This document shows, in pieces, positions 36,434 through 45,495 of a stretch of DNA of 64,000 nucleotides; positions within the stretch are counted from its first letter, which is position 1; every line of letters starts with the position of its first letter. Below the pieces are notes generated by a model. That model was not told the origin of the DNA and searched no databases. It worked only from the letters and a program-made list of their open reading frames with translations. The translations under genes were made by a program, and so were the position numbers. This DNA comes from Ruminococcus sp. (GTDB lineage Bacteria > Bacillota > Clostridia > Oscillospirales > Ruminococcaceae): NCBI GenBank assembly GCA_014799805.1, contig JAAVHJ010000001.1, positions 1 to 64,000 of the forward strand, given 5' to 3'.

Positions 36434-37072
36434 ATGTTCACAGGTATTATTGAAGAAATCGGAAAATTAAAAAAAATACAAATGGGGGCTGATTCTTGCA
36501 TATTAACCATTTCAGCAAATTTGATTTTATCAGATATGCATATAGGTGATAGCATTGCCGTAAATGGTACTTGTTTAACAGTCTGCAAATTTGATAACAC
36601 ATGCTTTTCTGCTGATATTATGCCAGAAACTTTGAGACGCACAAATTTAGGCAAATTATCTTCTGGCAGTCCTGTGAATTTAGAACGTGCGATGTCAGCA
36701 AATGGGCGTTTTGGTGGACATATTGTTTCTGGACATATTGACGGCACAGGAAATATTAAAAATTTTACAAAAGAAAACAATGCCATTTGGGTGAAAATTT
36801 CTGCAAAGCCCGCATTATTAAATTATATGATTCTAAAAGGCTCTATTACAATAGATGGTATTAGTTTAACCATTGCAAAAATTTCAGAACAAGATTTTTC
36901 TGTTTCCGTGATTCCGCATACAAGGCAACAAACAACGCTTTTATCCAAAAAAATTGGTGATATAGTCAATTTAGAATGTGATATGATTGCAAAATATATT
37001 GAAAAATTTTGTAATTCTCAAAAATCTACTAGCATTTCAAAAGCATTTCTTGCTGAACATGGTTATATTTAA
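36434..37072 (+). CDS. ribE: Riboflavin synthase, alpha subunit
   Basis: Dismutates two lumazine molecules to riboflavin and the pyrimidine precursor. 212 residues with the usual two lumazine-binding repeats: MFTGIIEEIGKLKKIQ, GDSIAVNGTCLTV, NLERAMSANGRFGGHIVSGHIDGTG in the first, and KGSITIDGISLTIAKI, VNLECDMIAKYIEK in the second. It follows ribD by 2 bp. Confidence 0.96.
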   Translation: MFTGIIEEIGKLKKIQMGADSCILTISANLILSDMHIGDSIAVNGTCLTVCKFDNTCFSADIMPETLRRTNLGKLSSGSPVNLERAMSANGRFGGHIVSGHIDGTGNIKNFTKENNAIWVKISAKPALLNYMILKGSITIDGISLTIAKISEQDFSVSVIPHTRQQTTLLSKKIGDIVNLECDMIAKYIEKFCNSQKSTSISKAFLAEHGYI

Positions 37073-37110
37073 TTTAATTTATTTAATTAAAAAAAAGGAG
37101 TTTTTTAGAT

Positions 37111-38319
37111 ATGAAAATAAATACAATTCCAGAAGCTTTGGAGGCTCTGAAAGCTGGAAAATTAATTGTTGTCATTGATGACCCAGACAGAGAAAATGAG
37201 GGTGATTTAATTTGTGCAGCACAATTCGCAACAACAGAAAATGTGAATTTCATGGCAAGTAAAGCAAAAGGTTTAATTTGTATGCCAATGTCACATGATT
37301 ATATTCAGAAATTAGGCTTACATCAAATGGTTGCCAATAATACAGATAATCATTGTACAGCGTTTACGGAATCTATAGACCATGTCAACACAACAACAGG
37401 CATTTCAGCCGAAGAACGTGGTTATACAGCTAGAATGTGTGTAGAAGAAAATGCACGTCCAGCAGATTTCAGAAGACCAGGGCATATGTTTCCATTAGAG
37501 GCAAAAGCTGGCGGTGTATTAGAACGTAATGGACATACAGAAGCAACTGTTGATTTCATGCGACTTGCTGGATTAGAACAATGTGGCTTATGCTGTGAAA
37601 TTATGGCTGAAAATGGTACTATGATGAGAACAACAGAATTAATTGCCTTTGCTGAAAAATATGATTTAATTTTAACAACGATTAAAGAATTGCAGAAATA
37701 TCGTAGATTACATGATAATTTTATGCAACATGTTTCCAGTGCAAATTTGCCGACAAAATATGGAAATTTTATCATTCATGGCTATCAAAATCAAATTACT
37801 GGTCGTGAACATATTGCACTTGTTATGGGTGATGTTTCGGACGGAAATCCTGTACTTTGTCGTGTGCATTCAGAATGTTTAACTGGTGATGTATTCGGCT
37901 CTTGTCGTTGTGATTGCGGTCAGCAACTGGAAGAGTCTTTAAAACGAATCGCTAAAGAACAACGTGGTATTTTAGTCTATCTGAGACAAGAAGGGCGTGG
38001 CATTGGTTTATTAAATAAAATTAAAGCATATGATTTACAGGAACATGGACTAGATACTGTAGAGGCAAATATAAAATTAGGCTTTGCACCTGATTTACGT
38101 GATTATAGCGAGGGAGCAAAAATTTTAAAAGATTTGGGAGCTGTGAAATTAAGAATTATGACAAATAATCCTGATAAAATTTCTGATTTGTCAGAATATG
38201 GCATTGAAATTATCAGCCGTGAGGCAATTGAAATTGCTCCTAAAAAGGAAAATTTATATTATCTCAGAACCAAACAGGAAAAAATGGGACATTTAATTGA
38301 AGTCTGTGAAAGTAAATAG
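37111..38319 (+). CDS. ribBA: Bifunctional DHBP synthase / GTP cyclohydrolase II
   Basis: Supplies both riboflavin precursors. 402 residues. The N-terminal RibB half has [18 protein letters not shown] and [35 protein letters not shown]. The C-terminal RibA half has VRVHSE-type [24 protein letters not shown] with the zinc Cys residues, and [38 protein letters not shown] precedes the start. Confidence 0.96.
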   Translation: MKINTIPEALEALKAGKLIVVIDDPDRENEGDLICAAQFATTENVNFMASKAKGLICMPMSHDYIQKLGLHQMVANNTDNHCTAFTESIDHVNTTTGISAEERGYTARMCVEENARPADFRRPGHMFPLEAKAGGVLERNGHTEATVDFMRLAGLEQCGLCCEIMAENGTMMRTTELIAFAEKYDLILTTIKELQKYRRLHDNFMQHVSSANLPTKYGNFIIHGYQNQITGREHIALVMGDVSDGNPVLCRVHSECLTGDVFGSCRCDCGQQLEESLKRIAKEQRGILVYLRQEGRGIGLLNKIKAYDLQEHGLDTVEANIKLGFAPDLRDYSEGAKILKDLGAVKLRIMTNNPDKISDLSEYGIEIISREAIEIAPKKENLYYLRTKQEKMGHLIEVCESK

Positions 38320-38325
38320 ATAAAT

Positions 38326-38672
38326 GAAATTGAAAAGAAATCTGCCATTTTAGATTGTGCATCTGGTACAGGTGTCTATGCGTTTTATTTGCGGATAAAG
38401 GTCACAAAGTGAATGCAACAGATGTTACGCCCCAACATGTTGTGCATATGAAATTTGTACTAAATACATAATACTGGTATTTTAACATGTCCAGCTTGTT
38501 TTTATATTAGTAATCTGAAATCACCTGTGAAATCTATTACATGGCAAAACGCTGGTATTGCGTGAGAAGTGCATTTGTCTGAACAGGGGCATATGATGTA
38601 TGCTTTGATTCCTGATGAAATGGCTGACACATTTAAGGCATTTTTGAAAAAAATTAATATTATTTAATATGA
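38326..38672 (+). pseudogene. Gene debris inside the riboflavin operon (SAM methyltransferase fragment plus unidentified C-terminus)
   Basis: A broken frame reads IEKKSAILDCASGTGVYAFYL and, after a one-base shift near 38392, DKGHKVNATDVTPQHV. Together these match motif I of a class I SAM methyltransferase. From ~38470 a second remnant ends HLSEQGHMMYALIPDEMADTFKAFLKKI with an internal stop near 38564; I cannot assign it. This fills most of the 390-bp gap between ribBA and ribH. Confidence 0.6.
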
Positions 38673-38708
38673 TAAATATATGATAAATTTAAGAAAGGAA
38701 AGTTTTTT

Positions 38709-39179
38709 ATGAGAGTATTAGAGGGTTTTTATGACGGCAAAGGCTTAAAAATTGCAATTGTTGCGTCCAGATTTAATGAATTCATCACTTCAAAATTAGT
38801 CAGCGGTGCAGAAGATTGTTTACGCCGTCATAACGTGAATGAAAATGATATGACACTTGCATGGGTTCCAGGAGCGTTTGAAGTTCCGCTGATGGCAAAG
38901 AAATTAGCCAAAACTGGAAATTATGACGCTGTTATCTGTGTAGGAGCTGTCATTCGTGGAGCAACTTCGCATTATGATTATGTATGTGCAGAAGTTTCTA
39001 AAGGCATTGCCAGTGTTTCACTGGAAACAGAAATTCCTGTATTATTTGGTATTCTGACAACAGATACAATCGAACAGGCTATCGAACGTGCTGGCACAAA
39101 AGCAGGAAATAAAGGCTATGACTGTGCATTATCCGCATTGGAATTAGTGCAGATTCTTAGAAAGGCTGAACATGCGTAA
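38709..39179 (+). CDS. ribH: 6,7-dimethyl-8-ribityllumazine synthase
   Basis: Condenses the pyrimidine with dihydroxybutanone phosphate. 156 residues, typical length. Motifs: [84 protein letters not shown] lies upstream; its stop overlaps the HAD gene by 8 bp. Confidence 0.96.
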   Translation: MRVLEGFYDGKGLKIAIVASRFNEFITSKLVSGAEDCLRRHNVNENDMTLAWVPGAFEVPLMAKKLAKTGNYDAVICVGAVIRGATSHYDYVCAEVSKGIASVSLETEIPVLFGILTTDTIEQAIERAGTKAGNKGYDCALSALELVQILRKAEHA

Positions 39180-39960
39180 AATTATGTTTTTTGACATCGA
39201 TGGCACATTAATGGAAGATTCAAGTTCACATTATGTGCCAGAGAGTACTGTAAAAGCGTTACAATTGGCAAAAAAAGCAGGTCATTTATTATATGTCAAT
39301 ACTGGCAGACCTTTGATTAATGTTGATGAAGATGTCAGGGCATTAGGTTTTGATGGTTATATTTGTGGCTGTGGGACTTATATTGAAATTGACAATCAAG
39401 AAGTATTTTATCATACAAATGCTAAAAAAATCTGCTTGCAAATGGCACAGCTTGTACGTGATTGTAACGCTTCGCCCTTATATGAACGCCGTGACGCATT
39501 TTATTTTGATAATCAAGCTGTTCAGCTTCCATTTATTCAAGAATTGCGAAATATATTTAAAATGCAAGAAAAAAATATTTGGCGGAGTGTACAAGATGAA
39601 GATTTTAGTTTTGACAAGTTTGTAATTGCTTATGATGAACACACAAATTTAGAAAAATTTAAAGCTGGTATATCACCGCATTTTGAATTTATTGACAGAG
39701 GTTATGGCTTTGCAGAAATGACACAGAAAAATTATAGCAAACAAACTGGCATTGCTTATATTTTAGATTATTATCATATTGATAAATCTAATGCTTATGC
39801 TATCGGCGATAGTTTAAATGATTTACCTATGTTTGCAGGAGTTGGCACTTCGATTGCAATGGGCAATGGTGAAAAATTAATTCCTTATGCGGATTATGTG
39901 ACTTCTGATTTATGGCATAATGGCATTTATCAGGCATTAGAATATTTTGAATTTTTTTAA
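39172..39960 (+). CDS. HAD-superfamily (Cof-type) phosphatase
   Basis: A 262-residue haloacid dehalogenase-like hydrolase with motif [12 protein letters not shown] (nucleophile D8, D10), the Thr of motif II in VNTGRP, and motif [16 protein letters not shown]. It has a Cof-type (C2) cap. It overlaps ribH by 8 bp and ends the operon. Cof-type HAD enzymes in other bacteria dephosphorylate the ribitylaminouracil phosphate intermediate, so it may supply the step between RibD and RibH. The substrate is inferred from position only. Confidence 0.88.
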   Translation: MRKIMFFDIDGTLMEDSSSHYVPESTVKALQLAKKAGHLLYVNTGRPLINVDEDVRALGFDGYICGCGTYIEIDNQEVFYHTNAKKICLQMAQLVRDCNASPLYERRDAFYFDNQAVQLPFIQELRNIFKMQEKNIWRSVQDEDFSFDKFVIAYDEHTNLEKFKAGISPHFEFIDRGYGFAEMTQKNYSKQTGIAYILDYYHIDKSNAYAIGDSLNDLPMFAGVGTSIAMGNGEKLIPYADYVTSDLWHNGIYQALEYFEFF

Positions 39961-39963
39961 ATA

Positions 39964-40003
39964 AAAAAATTTGCTGTAAATGTTTAAATTTATAGCAAAT
40001 TTT
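39964..40003. terminator. Bidirectional terminator
   Basis: Stem AAATTTGCT-TAAAT with ATTTATAGCAAATTT, with A-run and T-run flanks, between the riboflavin operon and the converging 40.0-kb gene. Confidence 0.8.
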
Positions 40004-40009
40004 TATTAA

Positions 40010-40540
40010 TTACTTTTCTAAATCTATTTTCTCTAGCAAAGCATATTTTTTTCCGTTATTTAGCGTAACACAAATTAAAGTATCCCCCTGTTTCGCATTT
40101 CGGTAATCTAAAAATATCGGGCATATATAGCGATTATAAAAATTATTTTCTACATAATAAGGGTATTTTCCAGTATCAAATGATTTTCCTCCAAAATCAC
40201 GAAAATCTAAACGATATTTATCATGTTTCATGCAATCATAATCTGAATTTTTTCCAAAGATTTTCCCAATTCCCATAAAAAACATGCCAAATGCTATTAT
40301 CACAGTCAATATGCCAAATACTGTTATCACAGTTAACGTATTATAGACAAACGGATAACTCTGTATATCTAGAAAAATTATATTTGTAATAAGAAGATAC
40401 GGTAAATCAAATATTAGTATAATAATTGTTAATATAAATGCTAGATACATCGAAATCATATATTGATAACGTCTATCTTGAATATATTTTAGAATTAAAT
40501 TTTTCTGTTTGTCTGTTAACCATAATGCGTAATGTGACAT
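40010..40540 (-). CDS. Small membrane protein of unknown function
   Basis: 176 residues with two hydrophobic segments (about 29-60 and 70-92: SMYLAFILTIIILIFDLPYLLITNIIFL, LTVITVFGILTVIIAFGMFFMGIG). The C-terminal soluble part includes KYRLDFRDFGGKSFDTGKYPYYVENN and ends KYALLEKIDLEK. No family recognised. It has its own promoter and AAAGGAG. Confidence 0.65.
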   Translation of the reverse strand: MSHYALWLTDKQKNLILKYIQDRRYQYMISMYLAFILTIIILIFDLPYLLITNIIFLDIQSYPFVYNTLTVITVFGILTVIIAFGMFFMGIGKIFGKNSDYDCMKHDKYRLDFRDFGGKSFDTGKYPYYVENNFYNRYICPIFLDYRNAKQGDTLICVTLNNGKKYALLEKIDLEK

Positions 40541-40581
40541 AAAAAAACTCCTTTATATAAATATTATTTACTTGATAAGCT

Positions 40582-40610
40582 ATTATAACATAGCTTTTTA
40601 CAATTTGCAA
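40582..40610 (-). promoter_or_regulatory. Promoter of the 40.0-kb membrane protein gene
   Basis: Minus-strand TTGCAA, 17-bp spacer, TATAAT, about 40 bp upstream of the start. Confidence 0.75.
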
Positions 40611-40671
40611 GTGTTTCCTTCAAAAAAAGCAAGTTCTAAAAAAAATTTTTTGAAAATTTTTCAAAAACTAC

Positions 40672-40700
40672 TTGCAAAATAGTTCAAAATCGTGTATAAT
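40672..40700 (+). promoter_or_regulatory. Promoter of the YdbC-like gene
   Basis: TTGCAA, 17-bp spacer, TATAAT, about 60 bp before the ATG at 40763. It may drive the following cluster through smpB. Confidence 0.75.
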
Positions 40701-40762
40701 AGAAGAACAAAAAATATTTCATTGATAATTTATTATATTTATAATTAGAAAGGTGTTTTGAA

Positions 40763-41002
40763 ATGGCTGAATTAAAATATGAAATTACAGAACATATTGG
40801 TAGTTTAGGTGAAACTGCCAGAGGTTGGACAAAGGAATTAAATCTTGTTAGTTGGAATGATAGAGAACCAAAATATGACTTACGTGACTGGGCACCAGAC
40901 CATAGCCGTATGGGTAAAGGAGTTACTCTCACAATAGATGAAATTGTTGCATTGCGTGATTTGCTCAATGAAGTAGAAGGTCTTGATTCTTTTGATGAAT
41001 AA
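40763..41002 (+). CDS. YdbC-like PC4/Sub1-type nucleic-acid-binding protein
   Basis: 79 residues: EITEHIGSLGETARGWTKELNLVSWNDREPKYDLRDWAPDHSRMGKGVTLTIDEIVALRDLL. This matches the bacterial YdbC family, a homologue of the transcription coactivator PC4 that binds single-stranded nucleic acid. The W-RDW-GKG-L pattern is diagnostic. AAAGGTG precedes the ATG. The exact role in bacteria is not established. Confidence 0.85.
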   Translation: MAELKYEITEHIGSLGETARGWTKELNLVSWNDREPKYDLRDWAPDHSRMGKGVTLTIDEIVALRDLLNEVEGLDSFDE

Positions 41003-41012
41003 TTAAAAAATC

Positions 41013-41330
41013 GTGAAGAAAATAGAATTAATCGCAATTTTAGAAAAAGGCTATCAAATCGGTATTAGTAAAACTATCAATTATCAAAAAAAGAAATTGG
41101 TGTATATTTATGCAATACAGAAAATACAAGGAAAGTATTTGGTTTATATAGACGAATATGATTTGAATAATTTCTATGCCAACGAAATGGAAGATACAGA
41201 ACAAGTAAAAATTTACGAGAGTTTTTCGCAGTTTATGGAAAATTTTCAGAATAAGCATGGTATAAGATTTGAAGATTTTTATGTCTCAAAAGGGCAAAAA
41301 TTTTTTAATCCTAAACTTTATTTAAATTAA
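41013..41330 (+). CDS. Uncharacterised protein
   Basis: 105 residues, soluble, Lys/Tyr/Phe-rich, starting at GTG 10 bp after the previous stop. No strong ribosome binding site is visible, so translation may be coupled. Sequence landmarks: IELIAILEKGYQIGISKTI, YVSKGQKFFNPKLYLN. No family recognised. Confidence 0.55.
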   Translation: MKKIELIAILEKGYQIGISKTINYQKKKLVYIYAIQKIQGKYLVYIDEYDLNNFYANEMEDTEQVKIYESFSQFMENFQNKHGIRFEDFYVSKGQKFFNPKLYLN

Positions 41331-41359
41331 ATTTTTGAAATCTAAAAAGAGGTGAATAT

Positions 41360-41824
41360 ATGCGTACAAAAGGAACAAAATTAATTACAGAGAACCGTCA
41401 GGCAAGACATGAGTATTTTATTTTGGAAAGCTTTGAAGCAGGTATTGAATTAACTGGAACAGAAGTAAAATCTATTCGTCAAGGTGCTGTCAATTTAAAA
41501 GACAGTTGGTGCAGTATCGAAAATGGAGAGCTGTTTATCAAGCAAATGCATATTTCACCTTATGAAAAAGGTAATATTTTTAATCGTGACCCTTTGCGAG
41601 TACGGCGACTTTTAATGCATAAGGCTGAAATTAATCGCTTGTATGGCAAACAAAAACAAGATGGTTTGACATTAGTGCCGTTATCACTTTATTTTAAAGA
41701 TTCCCGTGTGAAAGTGCAGTTAGGTCTTTGCAAGGGAAAAAAGCTTTATGACAAACGTACAGACCAAGCCAAACGTGACGCTAAACGTGAAATAGAAAGA
41801 AATATGAAAAGTAGAAATTATTAG
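41360..41824 (+). CDS. smpB: SsrA-binding protein
   Basis: Partner of tmRNA in ribosome rescue; binds the tRNA-like domain. 154 residues with the family's [54 protein letters not shown]-type [13 protein letters not shown] and the C-terminal [31 protein letters not shown] precedes the ATG. The tmRNA gene lies 1.6 kb downstream. Confidence 0.96.
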   Translation: MRTKGTKLITENRQARHEYFILESFEAGIELTGTEVKSIRQGAVNLKDSWCSIENGELFIKQMHISPYEKGNIFNRDPLRVRRLLMHKAEINRLYGKQKQDGLTLVPLSLYFKDSRVKVQLGLCKGKKLYDKRTDQAKRDAKREIERNMKSRNY

Positions 41825-41859
41825 AATTTTTTTATTAAATTCTAGGAAAGTGTTTCATA

Positions 41860-42510
41860 ATGAGAGAAAAAAAGTTGCAATTGAAGAAAAAAGTTGCTAT
41901 TGGTGGTGGAATATTTGCTGGAATAACAACAATGGCTACCATTCTTGGATTAATATCTGATAGTATTTCTCTTTTTAGTAAAGATAAGAAAAATGATACT
42001 GTTTCAGCAGTTTATGTTGCAGAACAAGAAGAGGAATCTATTATAATTTCTACTGAAGAAGTTGCTATACCAGTGAATCCAGAAAATTTTTATTTGCATA
42101 ATATTGACCCTATTCAAACTGGTGGTTACTTTAAAAATTCCAATAGTGAAAAGGATACTGTTGGAAATTTGTGTTCTGGTAATCTGTAAAATATCAATAA
42201 GGCTGGATATGCGATATATTATATAGCTGGAAAGTATAGCAGTTTAAAAGGTACGATTGCAGCAAATAATAAGCATTTTTCAAATGATGAAACTGCAACT
42301 ATTACTATATTAGTAGATGATGAAAAAGTGTACAAAACTGAAAAATTTGGTAGAGTATCTGCCCCTATGGATATTGATATAGATATTTCTGGAGGAGAGT
42401 GGCTTAAAATTCAACACGCAGGGACAAATGAACATCGTACCCAAGTAATACTAGCTAACTTTAAACTAGTTGAATCGGATTTTGAGGCGGCAAAACATGG
42501 CATCGAGTAA
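41860..42510 (+). pseudogene. Membrane-anchored protein with NPCBM-like domain, interrupted by one in-frame stop
   Basis: Frame 41860-42189 encodes a Lys-rich start, a membrane helix (VAIGGGIFAGITTMATILGLI) and an acidic linker, ending in TAA at 42187. The same frame continues without another stop to 42510 and reads AIYYIAGKYSSLKGTIAANN, TITILVDDEKVYKTEKFGR, GGEWLKIQHAG, which looks like a complete NPCBM/NEW2-type carbohydrate-binding beta-sandwich. One base change would restore a 216-residue protein, so this is a recent nonsense mutation, a sequencing error or a rare readthrough case. Confidence 0.7.
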
Positions 42511-42814
42511 AGAATACTTAAATTTTATTTTAGACCAATTATCGGGAATGGAAGATATTTCGTATAAGATAATGATGGGTGAATATATCCTGTATTACAA
42601 GTCTAAGATTTTCGGAGGAATATATGATAACAGATTGCTTGTTAAACCTGTAAAATCAGCAGTTGATTATATTCCAAACGCAAAATATGAATTACCCTAT
42701 GAGGGAGCAAAAGAAATGCTCTTGATTGATAATGTTGATAGTCGGGAGTATTTAATTGATTTGATAGAGGGAATGTATGAAGAGTTACCAACTCCGAAAA
42801 ATAAAAAGAAATAG
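42497..42814 (+). CDS. TfoX N-terminal domain protein
   Basis: 105 residues: FILDQLSGMEDISYKIMMGEYILYYKSKIFGGIYDNRLLVKP and ELPYEGAKEMLLIDNVDSREYLIDLI. This is the TfoX_N fold found alone in many Firmicutes (the MMGEYILYYKGK-type motif). Start at ATG 42497 after GAGGCGG; a longer frame begins inside the previous gene, which it overlaps by 14 bp. Function of the single-domain form is unknown. Confidence 0.82.
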   Translation: MASSKEYLNFILDQLSGMEDISYKIMMGEYILYYKSKIFGGIYDNRLLVKPVKSAVDYIPNAKYELPYEGAKEMLLIDNVDSREYLIDLIEGMYEELPTPKNKKK

Positions 42815-42905
42815 ATAACTTTTCACTTATAGATTAATTTTTAAGAAAGACTTTTAATTTTTTAGACAAATCAAAAGAAAGAAAGTCTTTATTGTAGGAG
42901 TGGCA

Positions 42906-43349
42906 ATGCAAAATTTAGAAAGAATATATTATCATGCAAAACATACAAATTGTTATACATATTTCCGTATCACTGGTGATTTTAATCCAGATGTAGTATC
43001 CGAATTGCTTGGACTTATGCCTGAAAAATCGTGGAAAATAGGCGATACTAGAAAAAACGGAACAAAATATGATTTTGCATGTTGGGAATTTGGCACTTGT
43101 CAGGAATATGATATATTCGTAGAAAATCAAATGCTGAAAACACTTACACCACTTCTTAGTAAAATTGATATTTTAAAACAAATTAAAAATAAATTTGATG
43201 TTAGTTTTATACTAGAAGTTGTGCCAACAGTTAGATTCGATGAAATAACACCTTGTTTAGCACCATCTATGAAAGTAATGCAATTTTGCTGTGATACTGG
43301 AACAGAAATAGATATTGATTTGTATGTTTCTTGTCCTGATGAATTGTAA
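42906..43349 (+). CDS. DUF4279 family protein
   Basis: 147 residues, soluble. TYFRITGDFNPDVVSELLGLMPEKSWKIGDTRKNG, FACWEFGTCQEYDIFVENQMLKTL and EVVPTVRFDEITPCLAPS match the DUF4279 pattern. ATG 42906 has AGGAG five bases upstream; the GTG two codons earlier overlaps it. An inverted repeat (AAAGACTTT/AAAGTCTTT, about 42845-42890) lies just upstream. Role unknown; proteins of this type are often found near toxin-immunity loci. Confidence 0.75.
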   Translation: MQNLERIYYHAKHTNCYTYFRITGDFNPDVVSELLGLMPEKSWKIGDTRKNGTKYDFACWEFGTCQEYDIFVENQMLKTLTPLLSKIDILKQIKNKFDVSFILEVVPTVRFDEITPCLAPSMKVMQFCCDTGTEIDIDLYVSCPDEL

Positions 43350-43382
43350 AATTTATTTTTTATGAAAAATAAAATAATTCTC

Positions 43383-43411
43383 TTGACTTTTTTAATATTT
43401 TGTGCTATAAT
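43383..43411 (+). promoter_or_regulatory. Promoter of tmRNA
   Basis: TTGACT, 17-bp spacer, TATAAT preceded by TGC, about 30 bp upstream of the mature 5' end. Confidence 0.8.
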
Positions 43412-43442
43412 TATAACAATATAATTTTAATTAAATTTTTAT

Positions 43443-43814
43443 GGGGGCGTACCGGTTTCGACGGGGGTTTTGCACCATGATAAGCGAGCAGAGTTTTGCC
43501 GAAACTCTTAAATAACGGCACGTTTTAAATATAAACGCTAAAAGAAATATTTCTGTAAGCTTCAACAGAAGTTTACAGGTTGCTGCCTAAGTCAGCATCT
43601 GTTCTGTAATTGGGTACCACGACTTTTACAGGGCATCGATGAGTGGTGAACGTTCTAGTAGTATGTTCAGACTACAAGAATGTATTTGGACTACTTTCAT
43701 GTATCGCCTGTTTTTCGGCAATACGTGCGGGGAATGTTTGTAGATAAACTACGCTCGTAGAAATTTGTGGGAATTGGCTTTCGGACAGGAGTTCGATTCT
43801 CCTCGCCTCCACCA
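43443..43814 (+). ncRNA. ssrA: Transfer-messenger RNA (tmRNA)
   Basis: About 372 nt. The 5' end GGGGGCGTACCGGTTTCGAC and the 3' end GGAGTTCGATTCTCCTCGCC + TCCACCA form the alanyl tRNA-like domain (GGGGGCG pairs with CGCCTCC; T-loop GTTCGATTC). The tag reading frame ends in TAA at 43588 and reads (I)NAKRNISVSFNRSLQVAA. Resume codon is AAC 43534 or, more usual for tmRNA, GCT 43537. The VAA end is a proper degradation signal, but the tag is long and basic. Its 3' end served as an integration site. Confidence 0.96.
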
Positions 43815-43827
43815 ATCGAAAATGCGT
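43803..43827 (+). repeat. Attachment-site copy 1 (3' end of ssrA)
   Basis: The 25 bp from TCGCCTCCACCA through GAAAATGCGTA recur with one mismatch at 44172 and 58315. This copy supplies the functional ssrA end; downstream of it the sequence differs from the other copies. Confidence 0.85.
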
Positions 43828-43842
43828 ATGTGCAAATGTTAC

Positions 43843-43882
43843 AAAAGGGAGAAAGCCATAACTAAGCGGTTTTCTCTCTTTT
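43843..43882 (+). terminator. Terminator after ssrA
   Basis: Stem AAAAGGGAGAAA-CC with GG-TTTTCTCTCTTTT and a T-rich end. Confidence 0.8.
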
Positions 43883-44171
43883 AATCTTTGAAAAAGCGGA
43901 CACCAATTGAAAATCTTTGTGCATTATTTCATTTACTACCACATCTCATTTTTGGCTTAAAATAGCTATATTTCGTTGACAGGGATTCAGTGAGATTGCC
44001 GCATCCAATCGTTTCCTTTGGACTGCATCCATTGAGTTTTTGGTGAAATTATTCAGTACACACTTTAAGTCGGTTACGACCTGAAAAACATCAAAAAATA
44101 GTGATTTAAAAATCACAATAAATAGCTATATATAGCCAAAATTAAAGGTTGTGACACTGATTCAAATGTGT
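43883..44171. other. Non-coding spacer between attachment-site copies 1 and 2
   Basis: No open frame of note. It holds two AATAGCTATAT stretches (near 43966 and 44119) and a short inverted GTGATTTAAAAATCAC (44101-44116). Possibly the remnant of an earlier small insertion at ssrA. Confidence 0.45.
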
Positions 44172-44258
44172 TCGCCTCCACCAATTGAAAATGCGTACTC
44201 GAAAGAGTTGCGAAAAGTCCCATATACCGTAAAATAGCGGTATATGGGATTTCTTTTT
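44172..44258 (+). repeat. Island left attachment repeat (87 bp)
   Basis: Begins with the last 13 bases of ssrA and runs through GAAAATGCGTACTCG and a perfect terminator hairpin CCCATATACCG/CGGTATATGGG with T-run. It is identical to 58315-58401 apart from one base (CGAAAG against CGGAAG). It bounds the 14.1-kb island on the left. Confidence 0.9.
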
Positions 44259-44396
44259 TTGTAAATATTAAGAAAATTTTTGTGGGTTCATAGCGGATTT
44301 AACCGTAACCGATTCTAAATGCATAGATATTTTTGTACATCTCTTTTCTACAAAAAAAGTGAGGTAATGGGGTGAACAGTTGATAATTGAAAATAT

Positions 44397-44450
44397 AATT
44401 GTAAATTTTTTTTGAACGGACATCGGTTTGTCTGGTTGATATGCTATAAT
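44397..44450 (+). promoter_or_regulatory. WYL-gene promoter with palindromic operator
   Basis: Contains GGACA-N6-TGTCT (44418-44433) and TATAAT (44445-44450) without a good -35 box. The first 26 bp (44397-44422) recur exactly at 47047-47072, and the spacing from GGACA to TATAAT is 27 bp in both. It drives the WYL regulator gene at 44508, so autoregulation is likely. Confidence 0.7.
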
Positions 44451-44507
44451 AAATGTAGAAAAGTATGTACAGCATATTCAAAAATATCATGAAGCAGGAG
44501 TTGACAT

Positions 44508-45479
44508 ATGGAACAGAATAAAAATAACCGAATGCTTGAAATCTTCTTCCGTGCCTTGCGTGGAGAAGCAATTTCTGTTAAAAGGCTTGCAGAAGAATAC
44601 AAATTATCTACAAAAAGTATCAGCAGGGATATTTCTGAAATACAGGAATTTTTGTCAGAACATCGAGAGCTGATGCAGAATGCAGAACTCACCTACTCCC
44701 ATAGATATAAAACATACATATTAAACAGTGATGAATTTCTGAAAAACAAGGAACTTTTTGCACTGGTAAAAATGATGTTGGGTTGCCGTTGTTTTTCTAA
44801 GGAAGAAGTCCTTACCCTGATTGCAAAGCTGAAAAAGTTTACTACTATTCACGATAAAAAGAAATTTGAAAATCTTATTCGCAAGGAAATCTATCACTAT
44901 CACGAGGTAAAATCCGATTGCAAATCTGTAATAGATAATCTATGGAAAGTTATTCAGGCAATTGAAGAAAAGCGTACAATCACTATTACCTACTACAAGA
45001 TGAACCGTGATGAAGTGAAACACAAAATCAAACCTGCATCAATTATGTTCAGTGAATATTATTTCTATCTCATTGCGTACAAAGCAGACGATATAGAATA
45101 CAAGCCTGTATATTTCAGAATTGACAGAATTTCAGCAATTATAGAACATCGTGAGAGTTTTTATTTAGAACGTGAATATGACTTTGACGAGGGCGATTTG
45201 CGTGAGAAGAATCAGTTCATGTTTCCTGGTGAGACTGTAAAAATACGCTTTGAATTTTCGGGATTGTCTTTACAGGCAATTCTTGACCGTTTACCAACTG
45301 CAAAGGTCGTAGAGAAAAACGGCAGTACCAGTATTATTGAAGCAGAAGTAAATCACGGACGTGGAATCATTATGTATTTATTGTCGCAGGGGTCATGGGT
45401 GAAAGTATTGTCACCGCAGAGTCTTGTTGATGAAATAAAAGAAGAATTAGACAAAATGATTTCTTATTACAAAATATAA
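44508..45479 (+). CDS. WYL-domain transcriptional regulator
   Basis: 323 residues: N-terminal helix-turn-helix of the DeoR/HTH_11 type (MLEIFFRALRGEAISVKRLAEEYKLSTKSISRDISEIQEFL), then a WYL domain (about 150-230: AIEEKRTITITYYKMNRDEVKHKIKPASIMFSEYYFYLIAYKADDIEYKPVYFRIDRI) and a C-terminal WCX extension. WYL proteins regulate many mobile-element and defence loci in response to nucleic-acid-type ligands. AGGAG precedes the ATG; 16 bp from the next gene, with which it forms an operon. Confidence 0.92.
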   Translation: MEQNKNNRMLEIFFRALRGEAISVKRLAEEYKLSTKSISRDISEIQEFLSEHRELMQNAELTYSHRYKTYILNSDEFLKNKELFALVKMMLGCRCFSKEEVLTLIAKLKKFTTIHDKKKFENLIRKEIYHYHEVKSDCKSVIDNLWKVIQAIEEKRTITITYYKMNRDEVKHKIKPASIMFSEYYFYLIAYKADDIEYKPVYFRIDRISAIIEHRESFYLEREYDFDEGDLREKNQFMFPGETVKIRFEFSGLSLQAILDRLPTAKVVEKNGSTSIIEAEVNHGRGIIMYLLSQGSWVKVLSPQSLVDEIKEELDKMISYYKI

Positions 45480-45495
45480 AAAGGGAGTGTTTGTT

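Noticed and set aside
43883-44171. Further tRNA-like or RNA gene after ssrA
   Set aside because: No cloverleaf or conserved RNA motif could be seen; only short AT-rich repeats.
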